From Mariprofundus ferrinatatus (GTDB lineage: Bacteria; Pseudomonadota; Zetaproteobacteria; Mariprofundales; Mariprofundaceae): a DNA stretch of 64,000 nucleotides. The notes below the pieces were generated by a model. That model searched no databases, was not told the origin of the DNA, and was given only the letters and a program-made list of their open reading frames with translations. Position 1 is the first letter of the stretch; each line of letters starts with the position of its first letter. Shown piece by piece: positions 20,281 to 29,052 of the stretch. Where the stretch lies: the NCBI RefSeq assembly GCF_002795825.1, contig NZ_CP018800.1, positions 1,364,001 through 1,428,000 on the forward strand, read 5' to 3'. The translations under genes were made by a program, and so were the position numbers.

Positions 20281-21966
20281 TTAGGCTGAGGAAATAACAT
20301 CCTCAACGACGAACTGTACGGCACCATTGCCGCGCCACTCATCCTTCTGCAGTTGCCCGATCACCGAGACGGTCAGCCCAGGCGCAATCGCATCGCCCAT
20401 ACCGCCCGCACCGAATACAATACCGTCGATCCAGTGGCTTCCGTCGGTAAGCTTCAGCCGTGAAACACCACCTTTGAGGTCACGCCGGTCGGCGATATGG
20501 AGGTTCTCGACCAGCCATGTGCAGGCGGGATTGCCGCGCCCAAGCGGCTCGAATCTGGAAAGACGATCGGCCAGTGCGATATGCATCGCTGACAGGCCAA
20601 GCACGCCATCCACCGCCTGTTGCATGTGATCGGCAGCATTTTCACCCTGCTCCTCGACCACCCTCTCGAAGGTGGCGGCAAATGCCTCCCATGCACCCTC
20701 TTTCACCGTGCCGCCGCCGGCCCCTGCATGGCCGCCAAAGCCCTCCAGATGCGCGCCACAGCCGTTTAACAGCTCTCCGACATGGTATCCCGGCCTGCCG
20801 CGCAGAGAAACCCTCACAGCGCCGTCAGGCGTAACAAAACCGACCGCAGCAGGTTTGCCGTGTTTCCGTGACAGCCTGCCTGCAGCCAGCCCCACCACGC
20901 CGGCATGCCAGCGTTCATCATACACGGCCAGTACACTGGAATCGGCCAGTTTGGCTTCGGCCTGTTTAAACACCTCGGCCTCCACCTGCCGTCGCTGTTT
21001 GTTGGTTTCATCCAGTTCGGCAGCAAGCGCTGCAGCCTCATTCGCATCATGGGTTGAGAGAAGTCGCATTGCCGCTTCACCATGCTGCAGGCGCCCTGCC
21101 GCATTGATGCGCGGTGCCAGATAGAAACCTATCGTTTCAGCCGTTACACTCTTTTTCACCCTGGCAACATTGAGCAGCGCCTGCATGCCGACCGATGGGG
21201 CACTGTTGAGCTTGTTGAGCCCATGATGAACGAGAATGCGGTTCACGCCGACAAGGTTCATAACATCGGCGATTGTTGCCACAGCCACGCGATCTAGCAG
21301 CAGGCGCAGATCGAAATCGGGGCGTACTCCCCTCTCTGCCAGCAGTTTCCAGACCGCCATCAGCAGGAAGAATGCAACGCCGGTGCCGCAAAGCTGGCGG
21401 TCGGCAAAACCGCAGTCGCTGCGAGCCGGATTAAGCAGTGCAAAGCAACCGGGAAGTGTCGCCTCTGGCAGATGGTGGTCGGTAACGATCAGGTCAAGAC
21501 CCATGCGAGTTGCTTCACTGCAGGCATCAAAACAGGTGGTGCCGGTATCGACGCTGATACCGAGATGAACGCCTGATTCGGCAGCCTCGCGCACCGGTTC
21601 CACGCCGATGCCGTGCCCCTCGTCAGCGCGGTGCGGAATCGAAAACGTGACAGTTGCGCCTGCCGCTTTCAGCGCCTCGACAAGGATCGCCGTGCCATTG
21701 ACACCGTCGGCGTCGAAATCACCGAAAATATGGATCGATTCACTACACTGCACAGCATCGGCTACGCGTGCGGCAGCTTTTGCCATATCGGTCATTGCAA
21801 ACGGATTGGGAAGATCAGCAAGCCTTGGCGAAAAGAACGGATCCGCTTCGCTGAGGCCGCGGGCAGCAAGAAGTCCATCCCACGCAGTCACCGGATCATC
21901 GGCAACAAGCGATCCGTTGCGCCAGATCAGTCGAAAGCCTTTGGCTGTTCTCCCCTCAGGCAGCAT
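20281..21966 (-). CDS. recJ: Single-strand exonuclease RecJ
   Basis: This 561-residue DHH-family 5'-3' exonuclease shows the metal motifs FGDFDADGVNGTA, VTDHHLPEA and SVDTGTTCFDA. Its DHHA1 region has HAGVVGLAAGRLSRKHGKP and GFGGHAGAGGG, and an OB-like C-terminal domain follows. RecJ acts in recombination repair and mismatch repair. Together with prfB and the RpfE-like gene nearby it recalls the Xanthomonas neighbourhood prfB-recJ-rpfE, here interrupted by a chemoreceptor gene. Confidence 0.95.
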   Translation of the reverse strand: MLPEGRTAKGFRLIWRNGSLVADDPVTAWDGLLAARGLSEADPFFSPRLADLPNPFAMTDMAKAAARVADAVQCSESIHIFGDFDADGVNGTAILVEALKAAGATVTFSIPHRADEGHGIGVEPVREAAESGVHLGISVDTGTTCFDACSEATRMGLDLIVTDHHLPEATLPGCFALLNPARSDCGFADRQLCGTGVAFFLLMAVWKLLAERGVRPDFDLRLLLDRVAVATIADVMNLVGVNRILVHHGLNKLNSAPSVGMQALLNVARVKKSVTAETIGFYLAPRINAAGRLQHGEAAMRLLSTHDANEAAALAAELDETNKQRRQVEAEVFKQAEAKLADSSVLAVYDERWHAGVVGLAAGRLSRKHGKPAAVGFVTPDGAVRVSLRGRPGYHVGELLNGCGAHLEGFGGHAGAGGGTVKEGAWEAFAATFERVVEEQGENAADHMQQAVDGVLGLSAMHIALADRLSRFEPLGRGNPACTWLVENLHIADRRDLKGGVSRLKLTDGSHWIDGIVFGAGGMGDAIAPGLTVSVIGQLQKDEWRGNGAVQFVVEDVISSA

Positions 21967-22027
21967 CTATTCCCACCTCTCCAGTCTAGCTGCCAGAGGC
22001 GATTCACTTTCAGAAGAGCAGAATTTA

Positions 22028-22067
22028 AGCCCGGTGCTGCCAATAAAGTTTATGGTAGCGCCGGGCT
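22028..22067 (-). terminator. Possible terminator hairpin after the chemoreceptor gene
   Basis: A 15-bp imperfect stem (AGCCCGGTGCTGCCA against TGGTAGCGCCGGGCT, two G-U type pairs) encloses a ten-base loop. It lies between recJ and the chemoreceptor, both leftward. The T tract on the reverse strand is weak. Confidence 0.4.
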
Positions 22068-22232
22068 GTTTGATGGTATTTACAGCGGGCATTTAGGAAT
22101 ACAACTCTTGATCATGGTGTGTTCGCAAGACTCTCCTGCTTTCACCATCAAGACAACCTGTTATCCCAAGAACATTCTCAAACACCACATATCATAGTGA
22201 TCAGCCGGATCGTAAAATAGCGCCTATGACTT

Positions 22233-23822
22233 CTAGGCATCAGCCTCCATGCGCTTATCCCAGAACTGTTCGGACAGTACCTTGAGTTCCTGAGCCAAAT
22301 CATTGAGGGAAACACTCGATGCTTCAGTCTCAGTGGAAGCCTCCATATTACTTTCGGAAGCATTCCTGATCGAAAGGACGCTTCTATTAATCTCTTCAGC
22401 TGCAGAGCCCTGTTCATCAACAGCTGCAGCAATCTGGGCATTCAGTTCATTGATCATATTAACCGAAGAGGCGATAGCTGACAGAGAATCGGCCACTTTT
22501 TGCGACTGCTCTACCGTATCGAGAGCCTGCTTCTGACCCACTGCCATTTTATCCGCAGCTGATTTGGAGTGCCCCTGAAGCTTGCTGATCATACTCTCAA
22601 TCTCAACGATTGCTTCCTGCGTATTGGTAGCCAGGGTTTTCACCTCATAGGCAACCACGGCAAAGCCCTTGCCTGCCTCACCGGCACGGGCCGACTCGAT
22701 GGTTGCATTCAAGGCAAGCAGACTGGTTTGTGTGGCAATCTCGCGAATGAGCGTAAGGATGTTGGAGATTTCATCACTCTCTTTTTCCAGGTCTTTGATT
22801 ACTCCGGCAGACTCTTCCACCAGGGTCGCCAGAGCATTAATTTTACCTGTGGCCTCATTAACCGTCTGCCTGCCAATATTTGTCTCCTCGTTTGCCTTGT
22901 GAGCAGCTTCGGATGCATTCTGGGCGTTGCGCGCCACCTCCTGGATGCTGGATGTCATTTCAGTCATGGCCGTTGCTACAAGATTGGTTTCAGAGAACAT
23001 CGATTCAAGACCCTGATGACTCTGATCCACCGCATGTCGAAGCTGTCCAGAGTCTCCGGCAATCCTATCTGATGAGTCTGCCATACGCCCGACAATGCCA
23101 CCGCTTTCTGATTCCAGCATTTTCATTGCCAGCATGAGCTGACCCATATCATCCCGTCGACCGGTATAAACATATTGCATCACCTTATTATCTATCACCT
23201 TGCGGGATGCAGATACGAGTTTTGCAAACGGCCATGAAATGGCATAAATCATCACGGCGGACAAAAGCAGGCCAGTGCCAAAAGCCTGCCATGCAGCAGA
23301 TGGATCAATACCCTCAACCAGATGGAAAAGCAGAGCATAGAGCACAACGGCCATAGCCAGAATCAGTCTTGTCCTGAGCCCCGGTACCGGAATGTTGAAA
23401 TACCATGGAAGAGAGCCTGAATAGATCTTCTTATAGAAGCGCTCGGCCCGATTAACAAGCTTGCGATCCGGCTTGCGCCGCACTGACTGATACTCAGAGA
23501 TAACACCATTCGTCTTGATCGGCGAAACATAGGCATCAACCCAGTAATGGCTGCCATCCTTGCAGCGGTTCTTGACGATGCCCATCCATGACTTGCCTGA
23601 TTTGATCGTGGCCCAGAGATCTCCGAAGGCCAGCTCAGGCATATCGGGGTGCCTTACAACATTATGGCTTTTATTGATCAGTTCACTTTTTTCGAAGCCA
23701 CTGATATCAAGAAAGTCATCATTCACATAGGTGATAACTCCCTTAGCATTGGTTGTAGAGAGGATGCTTGCCTTGGCATCATAATCTCTCTCCTGCTGGT
23801 TAACCGGAAGGTTTTTTTTCAT
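22233..23822 (-). CDS. Aer-like PAS chemoreceptor (methyl-accepting protein)
   Basis: This 529-residue receptor starts with a PAS domain (about 15-120: YVNDDFLDISGFEKSEL, SHNVVRHPDMP) very like Aer, the FAD-based redox sensor for aerotaxis. Two hydrophobic segments (about 155-205) replace a periplasmic sensor. The C-terminal signalling hairpin is clear: EIATQTSLLALNATIESARAGEAGKGFAVVAYEV is its core region and contacts CheA/CheW. No other chemotaxis gene is in the window. It sits as an orphan between recJ and the RpfE-like gene. A role in positioning cells in oxygen or redox gradients is inferred. Confidence 0.88.
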   Translation of the reverse strand: MKKNLPVNQQERDYDAKASILSTTNAKGVITYVNDDFLDISGFEKSELINKSHNVVRHPDMPELAFGDLWATIKSGKSWMGIVKNRCKDGSHYWVDAYVSPIKTNGVISEYQSVRRKPDRKLVNRAERFYKKIYSGSLPWYFNIPVPGLRTRLILAMAVVLYALLFHLVEGIDPSAAWQAFGTGLLLSAVMIYAISWPFAKLVSASRKVIDNKVMQYVYTGRRDDMGQLMLAMKMLESESGGIVGRMADSSDRIAGDSGQLRHAVDQSHQGLESMFSETNLVATAMTEMTSSIQEVARNAQNASEAAHKANEETNIGRQTVNEATGKINALATLVEESAGVIKDLEKESDEISNILTLIREIATQTSLLALNATIESARAGEAGKGFAVVAYEVKTLATNTQEAIVEIESMISKLQGHSKSAADKMAVGQKQALDTVEQSQKVADSLSAIASSVNMINELNAQIAAAVDEQGSAAEEINRSVLSIRNASESNMEASTETEASSVSLNDLAQELKVLSEQFWDKRMEADA

Positions 23823-24275
23823 AAGTGCCCTCTTCTATGTATTAGTTTCATCATGCTTATTTCCAACATCATCAAATATGGTATCGGCAACAATTGCTCT
23901 TCCATTAGCCGAAACAGCATTCGGATTCAGCTTACTTGCCACATGTAAAGTGTTCCAAGCAGGTTTAATGCCATGGCACATCTAAATCTGGACATCAGGG
24001 AATTTGAAAAATACGGGTATTACAAAACCACGAAGAGTGGGCTCCATCTGGCATGGTGATGTTACTCTTTCAGGAGTGGTTCACATTCAATATTCGGGAA
24101 AACGGCTATCTCAGAGCCGAGATCACCCTCAACAACAGCTAAAAGAGATCATATCAGCGGCTTTTAAAACAACATGGGTCGGCATGCATCATGATTGCTG
24201 AAAGGTTCCCGATAAGCATGGCCTGCCCTTTCAGACAACACCCACAGGCAATGGTTGGGCAAGATTAATTAATAG
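23823..24275. other. Gene-poor gap with two short coupled frames
   Basis: No recognised gene lies here. Two short rightward frames are joined by a TGATG overlap: 23973-24059 (28 residues, starting MAHLNLDIREFEKYGYYKTT) and 24059-24142 (27 residues, starting MLLFQEWFTFNIRENG). Neither has a convincing ribosome site. They could be remnants of a decayed gene or chance. No tRNA or terminator was seen. Confidence 0.3.
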
Positions 24276-25175
24276 TTAAAGCCATGCTCGTGCATATGCC
24301 AGCAGTTCGGACTCAGGCTTCGACGACTTAGGGGAGCATAAAACCGCCCCTATCCTTGGCAGTAACGATTTCGTTAAAAGCAGTGCATACCCCTCGCCTG
24401 CCAAAACCACATGCTTGGGCAGTGGCGAACTCCCCTTCAGCAGCCCCTCCACGCGTTCTGCTTCGCTGATAATGACTGCGGCATTACGGCCATCAACCAT
24501 GGCTGCGAGGTGCGGATTGCGTGTCGCCACCCCGTAGTTTTTTTCCTCCGGGTTTTGCGGCCATGCAACGGGATTCGAGAACCAGAGGCCGCTTATTTCC
24601 ACTTCACCTGCCTGCCGCTGCTCCGGCTGCTGCTGGTGCAGAACCATCTGAATCTCGGCGATCAGCCGGTTGAGCCGGCCACCATCCGCCCCCTCGTGAT
24701 GACGGTTCGGCATCGCTTTTCCGGAGATGGCGGCAAAGGAGAGTGGATTGGCATCAAGTGGTTCCTGGCAGCCAAGCAGCAGTGCCGCACCATGGTGGTG
24801 CAGACTCATCCCCTCTTCGCCCAGCAACGGATTGAGTGTATCGCAGAGCCATGTTGCGTCAGCCTCAGACCATGTGAAAAGCCCTTCAGGATAGAGCCGA
24901 ACCGAATCACGGCCCAGCATGGCGTGATACGGGGTAACACTCCAGCACTGAGAGATATTATCGGACAGATTATCAACCCTGCCGGCGAGCAGCGCTGTTG
25001 CATCAACACCCTGCAGCAGTGCATACCATTCGACAGGCGTGCGCTCAGCGCATTGGAACCAGACCTTCTTGCGAGAAGTCAACTGCTGCTGCCACAAAAA
25101 AAGATCAGGATGGAGCGTGACTCCATCCTGATTTGAAATAAACGCCTGAGTAATAATCAGCAGCGAAGGCGTCAT
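24276..25175 (-). CDS. RpfE-like conserved protein
   Basis: This 299-residue protein resembles an uncharacterised family (COG4255, as I recall) that includes RpfE of Xanthomonas and is often labelled a phosphoglycerate mutase homologue. I recognise it by features such as MTPSLLIITQAF, PEGLFTWSEADATWL, LRLNRLIAEIQMVLH-like helices and GLWFSNPVAWP, and by its place near recJ and thrC. The metal-binding residues of true iPGM are not evident, so I do not assign that activity. I start at ATG 25175, 13 bases after the thrC stop; longer starts would overlap thrC. Confidence 0.55.
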   Translation of the reverse strand: MTPSLLIITQAFISNQDGVTLHPDLFLWQQQLTSRKKVWFQCAERTPVEWYALLQGVDATALLAGRVDNLSDNISQCWSVTPYHAMLGRDSVRLYPEGLFTWSEADATWLCDTLNPLLGEEGMSLHHHGAALLLGCQEPLDANPLSFAAISGKAMPNRHHEGADGGRLNRLIAEIQMVLHQQQPEQRQAGEVEISGLWFSNPVAWPQNPEEKNYGVATRNPHLAAMVDGRNAAVIISEAERVEGLLKGSSPLPKHVVLAGEGYALLLTKSLLPRIGAVLCSPKSSKPESELLAYARAWL

Positions 25176-25188
25176 CGAAGTTTCCGAA

Positions 25189-26247
25189 TCAGGACTCCAG
25201 AACCCTGCGCACCGCATCTTCGGTGGCATCGATGGTGACCGGTGATGCAACGCCCTTCATTGCGGTATCGGGATCCTTCAGTCCGTTACCGGTCAGCGTG
25301 CAGACAATGCTCTGACCCGGCTGGAAGTAACCGGCCTTGTTGAGCTTGATAATGCCGGCTACCGATGCCGCAGAGGCAGGCTCGCAGAATACACCTTCGA
25401 GGCATGCCAGCATGTTATATGCCTCGAGAATCTCCTCGTCGGTCACCATATCAATGACACCACCCGACTCATCGCGCGCAGCCTCAGCCTGCTTCCATGA
25501 AGCGGGCTTGCCGATTCGGATGGCGGTTGCGATCGTTTCAGGATTATTCACCGGGTGCCCCAGCACGATGGGGGCAGCTCCAGCAGCCTGGAAACCGAGC
25601 ATCTTCGGAAGGTTTTTGGAGACACGCTTTTCGTGGTACTCCTTATAACCCATCCAGTAGGCGGTAATATTTCCGGCATTGCCGACCGGCAATGCGTGGA
25701 AGTCAGGGGCAAAGCCGAGTTCATCGACAATTTCAAACGATGCGGTTTTCTGGCCCTGAATACGGTATGGATTGACAGAGTTCACCAGCGAGATCGAACC
25801 GTCAGCGGAGATCTCGCGCACCAGCTCCAGCGCATCATCAAAGTTGCCGCGAATCTGGATCACCTTGGCGCCGTAACGCATGCCCTGGCTCATCTTGCCG
25901 AGCGCAATCTTGCCATCGGGGATAAGCACATAGGCCTCCATACCACAGTTGGCGGCGTAGGCGGCAGCCGATGCGGAGGTGTTGCCTGTGGAGGCGCAGA
26001 TGATCTTGCGTGAACCGCTGTTGTAGGCCTGGGTCACCGCCATGGTCATGCCGCGGTCCTTGAACGAGCCGGTCGGGTTCAGACCCTCGAACTTGAGGAA
26101 AATCTTCAGTTCGGGATTGATCGCATTGCGCAGGTTATGCGACTCATGCAGCGGGGTGTTGCCCTCATAGAGTGTGATGACCGCATCATCCTTCTCTATA
26201 GGCAGAAAAGCGCGGTAACGGTTAATGATTCCTTCATATCGAGGCAT
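25189..26247 (-). CDS. thrC: Threonine synthase
   Basis: This 352-residue PLP enzyme converts O-phosphohomoserine to threonine. The PLP lysine is Lys63 in [11 protein letters not shown], and the phosphate-binding loop is [13 protein letters not shown]. The length fits the short threonine synthase class. It follows hom by 11 bases, and the two form a threonine-branch operon. The homoserine kinase gene that should act between them is not in the window. Confidence 0.95.
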   Translation of the reverse strand: MPRYEGIINRYRAFLPIEKDDAVITLYEGNTPLHESHNLRNAINPELKIFLKFEGLNPTGSFKDRGMTMAVTQAYNSGSRKIICASTGNTSASAAAYAANCGMEAYVLIPDGKIALGKMSQGMRYGAKVIQIRGNFDDALELVREISADGSISLVNSVNPYRIQGQKTASFEIVDELGFAPDFHALPVGNAGNITAYWMGYKEYHEKRVSKNLPKMLGFQAAGAAPIVLGHPVNNPETIATAIRIGKPASWKQAEAARDESGGVIDMVTDEEILEAYNMLACLEGVFCEPASAASVAGIIKLNKAGYFQPGQSIVCTLTGNGLKDPDTAMKGVASPVTIDATEDAVRRVLES

Positions 26248-26258
26248 TTTACCCTTCC

Positions 26259-27581
26259 TTAAGCGACAGCTGATTCTTTTCTGAGAATCAGCACATCTTC
26301 TTCTACGGCATCAAGGCCGGTAATGCGACTGACCGCCGCCTGCAGATTTCCTTCGGTTGTCTCGTGTGTCATCATGACAATCGGGACGGTGTTGCTGGCA
26401 TGGCGCTCTTTCTGGATCAGCGCCTCCAGGCTGATGCGGTGATCAGCAAGGATCGAGGTGACCGCGGCAATCACGCCCGGCTGATCCTTCACCATCAGGC
26501 GAATGTAATATTCACAGACGGCATCTTCGATCGGCATGGTCGGTATTTCGCGGCGAGAACTCTCCACAAATCCCATCGGTGGCGCCAGATGGGCAATGCC
26601 ATCCGGAAAACCACTTGTGATATCCATGATATCAGCCACAACAGCCGATGCGGTCGGGCGCTCGCCGGCACCGCGGCCGAAATACATGGTGTGCTCAACA
26701 AAGTCACCGGAGATCTGTACGGCATTATAGGAGTCGGATACCTGTGCAATCTGCGAATCGACAGGAACAAGTGTGGGATGCACACGCATCTCCACCTGCT
26801 GCAGTTCACCGTTGGCATGCGGCTTGGCAATACCGAGCAGCTTGATGCGATAACCCATCTCATGCGCAGATGCGATATCGGCAGCAGTAATCTTGCTTAT
26901 GCCCTCGGTATAGACCTCGTCGAACTTGATCTTCGAACCAAAGGCCATGGCGGCCAGAATCGATAGTTTATGCGCGGTATCGATGCCCTCGACATCAAAG
27001 GTGGGATCGGCCTCGGCATATCCGAGCGCCTGCGCCTCTTTCAGCACATCCGCGTAGTCGGCCCCCTCGTTCTCCATCTTGGTAAGGATAAAGTTGCAGG
27101 TGCCGTTGAGAATACCGTAAACCGATTCGATGGCGTTGGCCGCAAGACCTTCACGCAGCGCCTTCATGCAGGGAATGCCGCCACCTACAGCGGCCTCGAA
27201 ACCGATCTGCAGACCCTTGGCTGCCGCCAGCGGAAAAAGCTCCTCACCATGCTTGGCAATCAGCGCCTTGTTGGCGGTAACCACATGCTTGCCATGCTCA
27301 AGTGCAGTCACCACAAAGGTACGGGCCGGCTCATATCCGCCGATCAGTTCGACCACCAGATCAACATCATCGGCAGTTACAATTTCGGATGCATCACTGC
27401 TTAAGCGAACACCGGAAAGATCGAGTCCGAAATCACGGTCCAGAACACGATCAGCGGCAGCCACCAGTCGCACCTGCTTGCCGAGGCGACGGCTGATCAG
27501 ATCCTGCTGTTCTATCAGAATACGGGCAACACCGATACCGATCGTACCCAGTCCCAGCAGCCCTACTCTCAATTCAGTCAT
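26259..27581 (-). CDS. hom: Homoserine dehydrogenase
   Basis: This 440-residue NAD(P)-dependent enzyme reduces aspartate semialdehyde to homoserine. It has the Rossmann motif [14 protein letters not shown] (7-20), the conserved [11 protein letters not shown] loop near residue 160, and a C-terminal ACT domain from about residue 355 ([19 protein letters not shown]). The ACT domain is where threonine feedback would be sensed. It lies upstream of thrC and downstream of the transaminase gene, all leftward. Confidence 0.96.
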   Translation of the reverse strand: MTELRVGLLGLGTIGIGVARILIEQQDLISRRLGKQVRLVAAADRVLDRDFGLDLSGVRLSSDASEIVTADDVDLVVELIGGYEPARTFVVTALEHGKHVVTANKALIAKHGEELFPLAAAKGLQIGFEAAVGGGIPCMKALREGLAANAIESVYGILNGTCNFILTKMENEGADYADVLKEAQALGYAEADPTFDVEGIDTAHKLSILAAMAFGSKIKFDEVYTEGISKITAADIASAHEMGYRIKLLGIAKPHANGELQQVEMRVHPTLVPVDSQIAQVSDSYNAVQISGDFVEHTMYFGRGAGERPTASAVVADIMDITSGFPDGIAHLAPPMGFVESSRREIPTMPIEDAVCEYYIRLMVKDQPGVIAAVTSILADHRISLEALIQKERHASNTVPIVMMTHETTEGNLQAAVSRITGLDAVEEDVLILRKESAVA

Positions 27582-27734
27582 CTATTCTCTCCAATCTACT
27601 TTTCAGCGAAGCGTACCTGACGGGAGAAAACTCCCCCACCGATGCATGGCGGCTTCAGCAAGCTTCAAGAATTGTGCGAAATTCGTGAAGCGCTCAAGGC
27701 CCGGGGCATGATGCTCCGGGACCGTATCTGCAAA

Positions 27735-28913
27735 TCAGCCGCCAGCGCTCAGGAACTGTCGCATGCCTCGCAGTGCCTGCCGTGTCCGGTGCTCGTTCTC
27801 AATCAGGGCAATACGAACGTAGTGATCTCCGTAATCGCCAAAACCGATTCCCGGTGAGACAGCAACCCCACCCTCTTTAAGCATGCGCTTGGAAAACTCA
27901 AGCGAACCCATCGCCTTAAACTCGTCGGGGATTTCAGCCCAGACAAACATTGACGCCTTCGGCTTCTCAGCCATCCAGCCCATCTGGTGCATACCATTGA
28001 TCAGCACATCCCTGCGCGACTGATACATGGCACGAATCTCATCCACGCAATCCTGCGGGCCGTTCAGTGCTGCGCAGGCAGCAATCTGCAGTGGCTGGAA
28101 GGTACCGTAATCGAGATAGGACTTGATCTTGGCAAGTGCGCCGACAATTTCCCTGTTGCCCACCATGAAACCCATACGCCAGCCCGGCATGTTATATGTC
28201 TTGGAGAGCGAATAAAACTCGACCGCCACATCCTTGGCGCCTGGCACCTGCATAATGGATGGGCACTGGTAACCATCGAAGGTGATCTCTGCATAAGCAA
28301 TGTCTGAGATAACGATAAGATCGTTTTCGCGGGCAAAATCGACCAGCTTCACATAGAAATCGAGGTCGACCACCTCGGCAGTCGGATTGGAGGGAAAGTT
28401 GACCACGAGGATCTTCGGCTTCGGCCATGAGTCCTTAACCGCCTTCTGCACCTCTTCAAAATAGTCACGTCCGGGTCCCATAGGAACATGGCGGATATCG
28501 GCACCGGCAATGATAAAACCGTAGGGGTGGATCGGGTAGGCGGGATTCGGAGTCAGAATCAGGTCGCCGGGACTGGTAATTGCCACAGCCAGGTGTGCCA
28601 ACCCCTCTTTCGAACCGATGGTGGCGATCGCCTCCGTCTCGGGATCAAGATCGACATCGAACTTGCGCTTGTACCAGCCACAGATTGCCTTGCGAAGCCC
28701 GGGAATGCCCTTGGACATCGAGTAGCGGTGATTGCGTCCGTCCTGCGCTGCTTCACAGAGTTTATCGACGATATGCTGTGGTGTCGGCTGGTCAGGATTA
28801 CCCATGCCGAGATCGATAATATCCGCACCAGCATGGCGAAGCTCCATTTTCAGCTGGTTTACAACTGCGAACACATAGGGTGGAAGGCGTTTGATCTTTT
28901 CAAATTCGCGCAT
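27735..28913 (-). CDS. alaC: AlaC-type pyridoxal-phosphate aminotransferase
   Basis: This 392-residue fold-type I transaminase carries the PLP lysine Lys238 in [16 protein letters not shown] and a C-terminal Arg in [12 protein letters not shown] for the substrate carboxylate. Its opening ([19 protein letters not shown]) matches the AlaC group, which makes alanine from pyruvate and often sits beside hom and thrC. A 153-base gap separates it from hom and holds only an imperfect palindrome. The assignment to alanine rather than another amino acid is by family resemblance. Confidence 0.85.
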   Translation of the reverse strand: MREFEKIKRLPPYVFAVVNQLKMELRHAGADIIDLGMGNPDQPTPQHIVDKLCEAAQDGRNHRYSMSKGIPGLRKAICGWYKRKFDVDLDPETEAIATIGSKEGLAHLAVAITSPGDLILTPNPAYPIHPYGFIIAGADIRHVPMGPGRDYFEEVQKAVKDSWPKPKILVVNFPSNPTAEVVDLDFYVKLVDFARENDLIVISDIAYAEITFDGYQCPSIMQVPGAKDVAVEFYSLSKTYNMPGWRMGFMVGNREIVGALAKIKSYLDYGTFQPLQIAACAALNGPQDCVDEIRAMYQSRRDVLINGMHQMGWMAEKPKASMFVWAEIPDEFKAMGSLEFSKRMLKEGGVAVSPGIGFGDYGDHYVRIALIENEHRTRQALRGMRQFLSAGG

Positions 28914-29052
28914 GAATAAGGTTTTTTCTCCGCTGGAAGGTGGCCCGTAAAGGGTTGCTGAGACTACGAAGCAGGCCGATTACGGTCAAGGAAGGGAAAA
29001 ACCGCCATCCCCATCCATGGATCTGACCCAAACCTGCAGACGGGAACACCCC

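Noticed and set aside
27700-27721. Palindrome CCGGGGCAT...ATGCTCCGG after alaC
   Set aside because: No T tract on either strand and a mismatch; I could not support a terminator.
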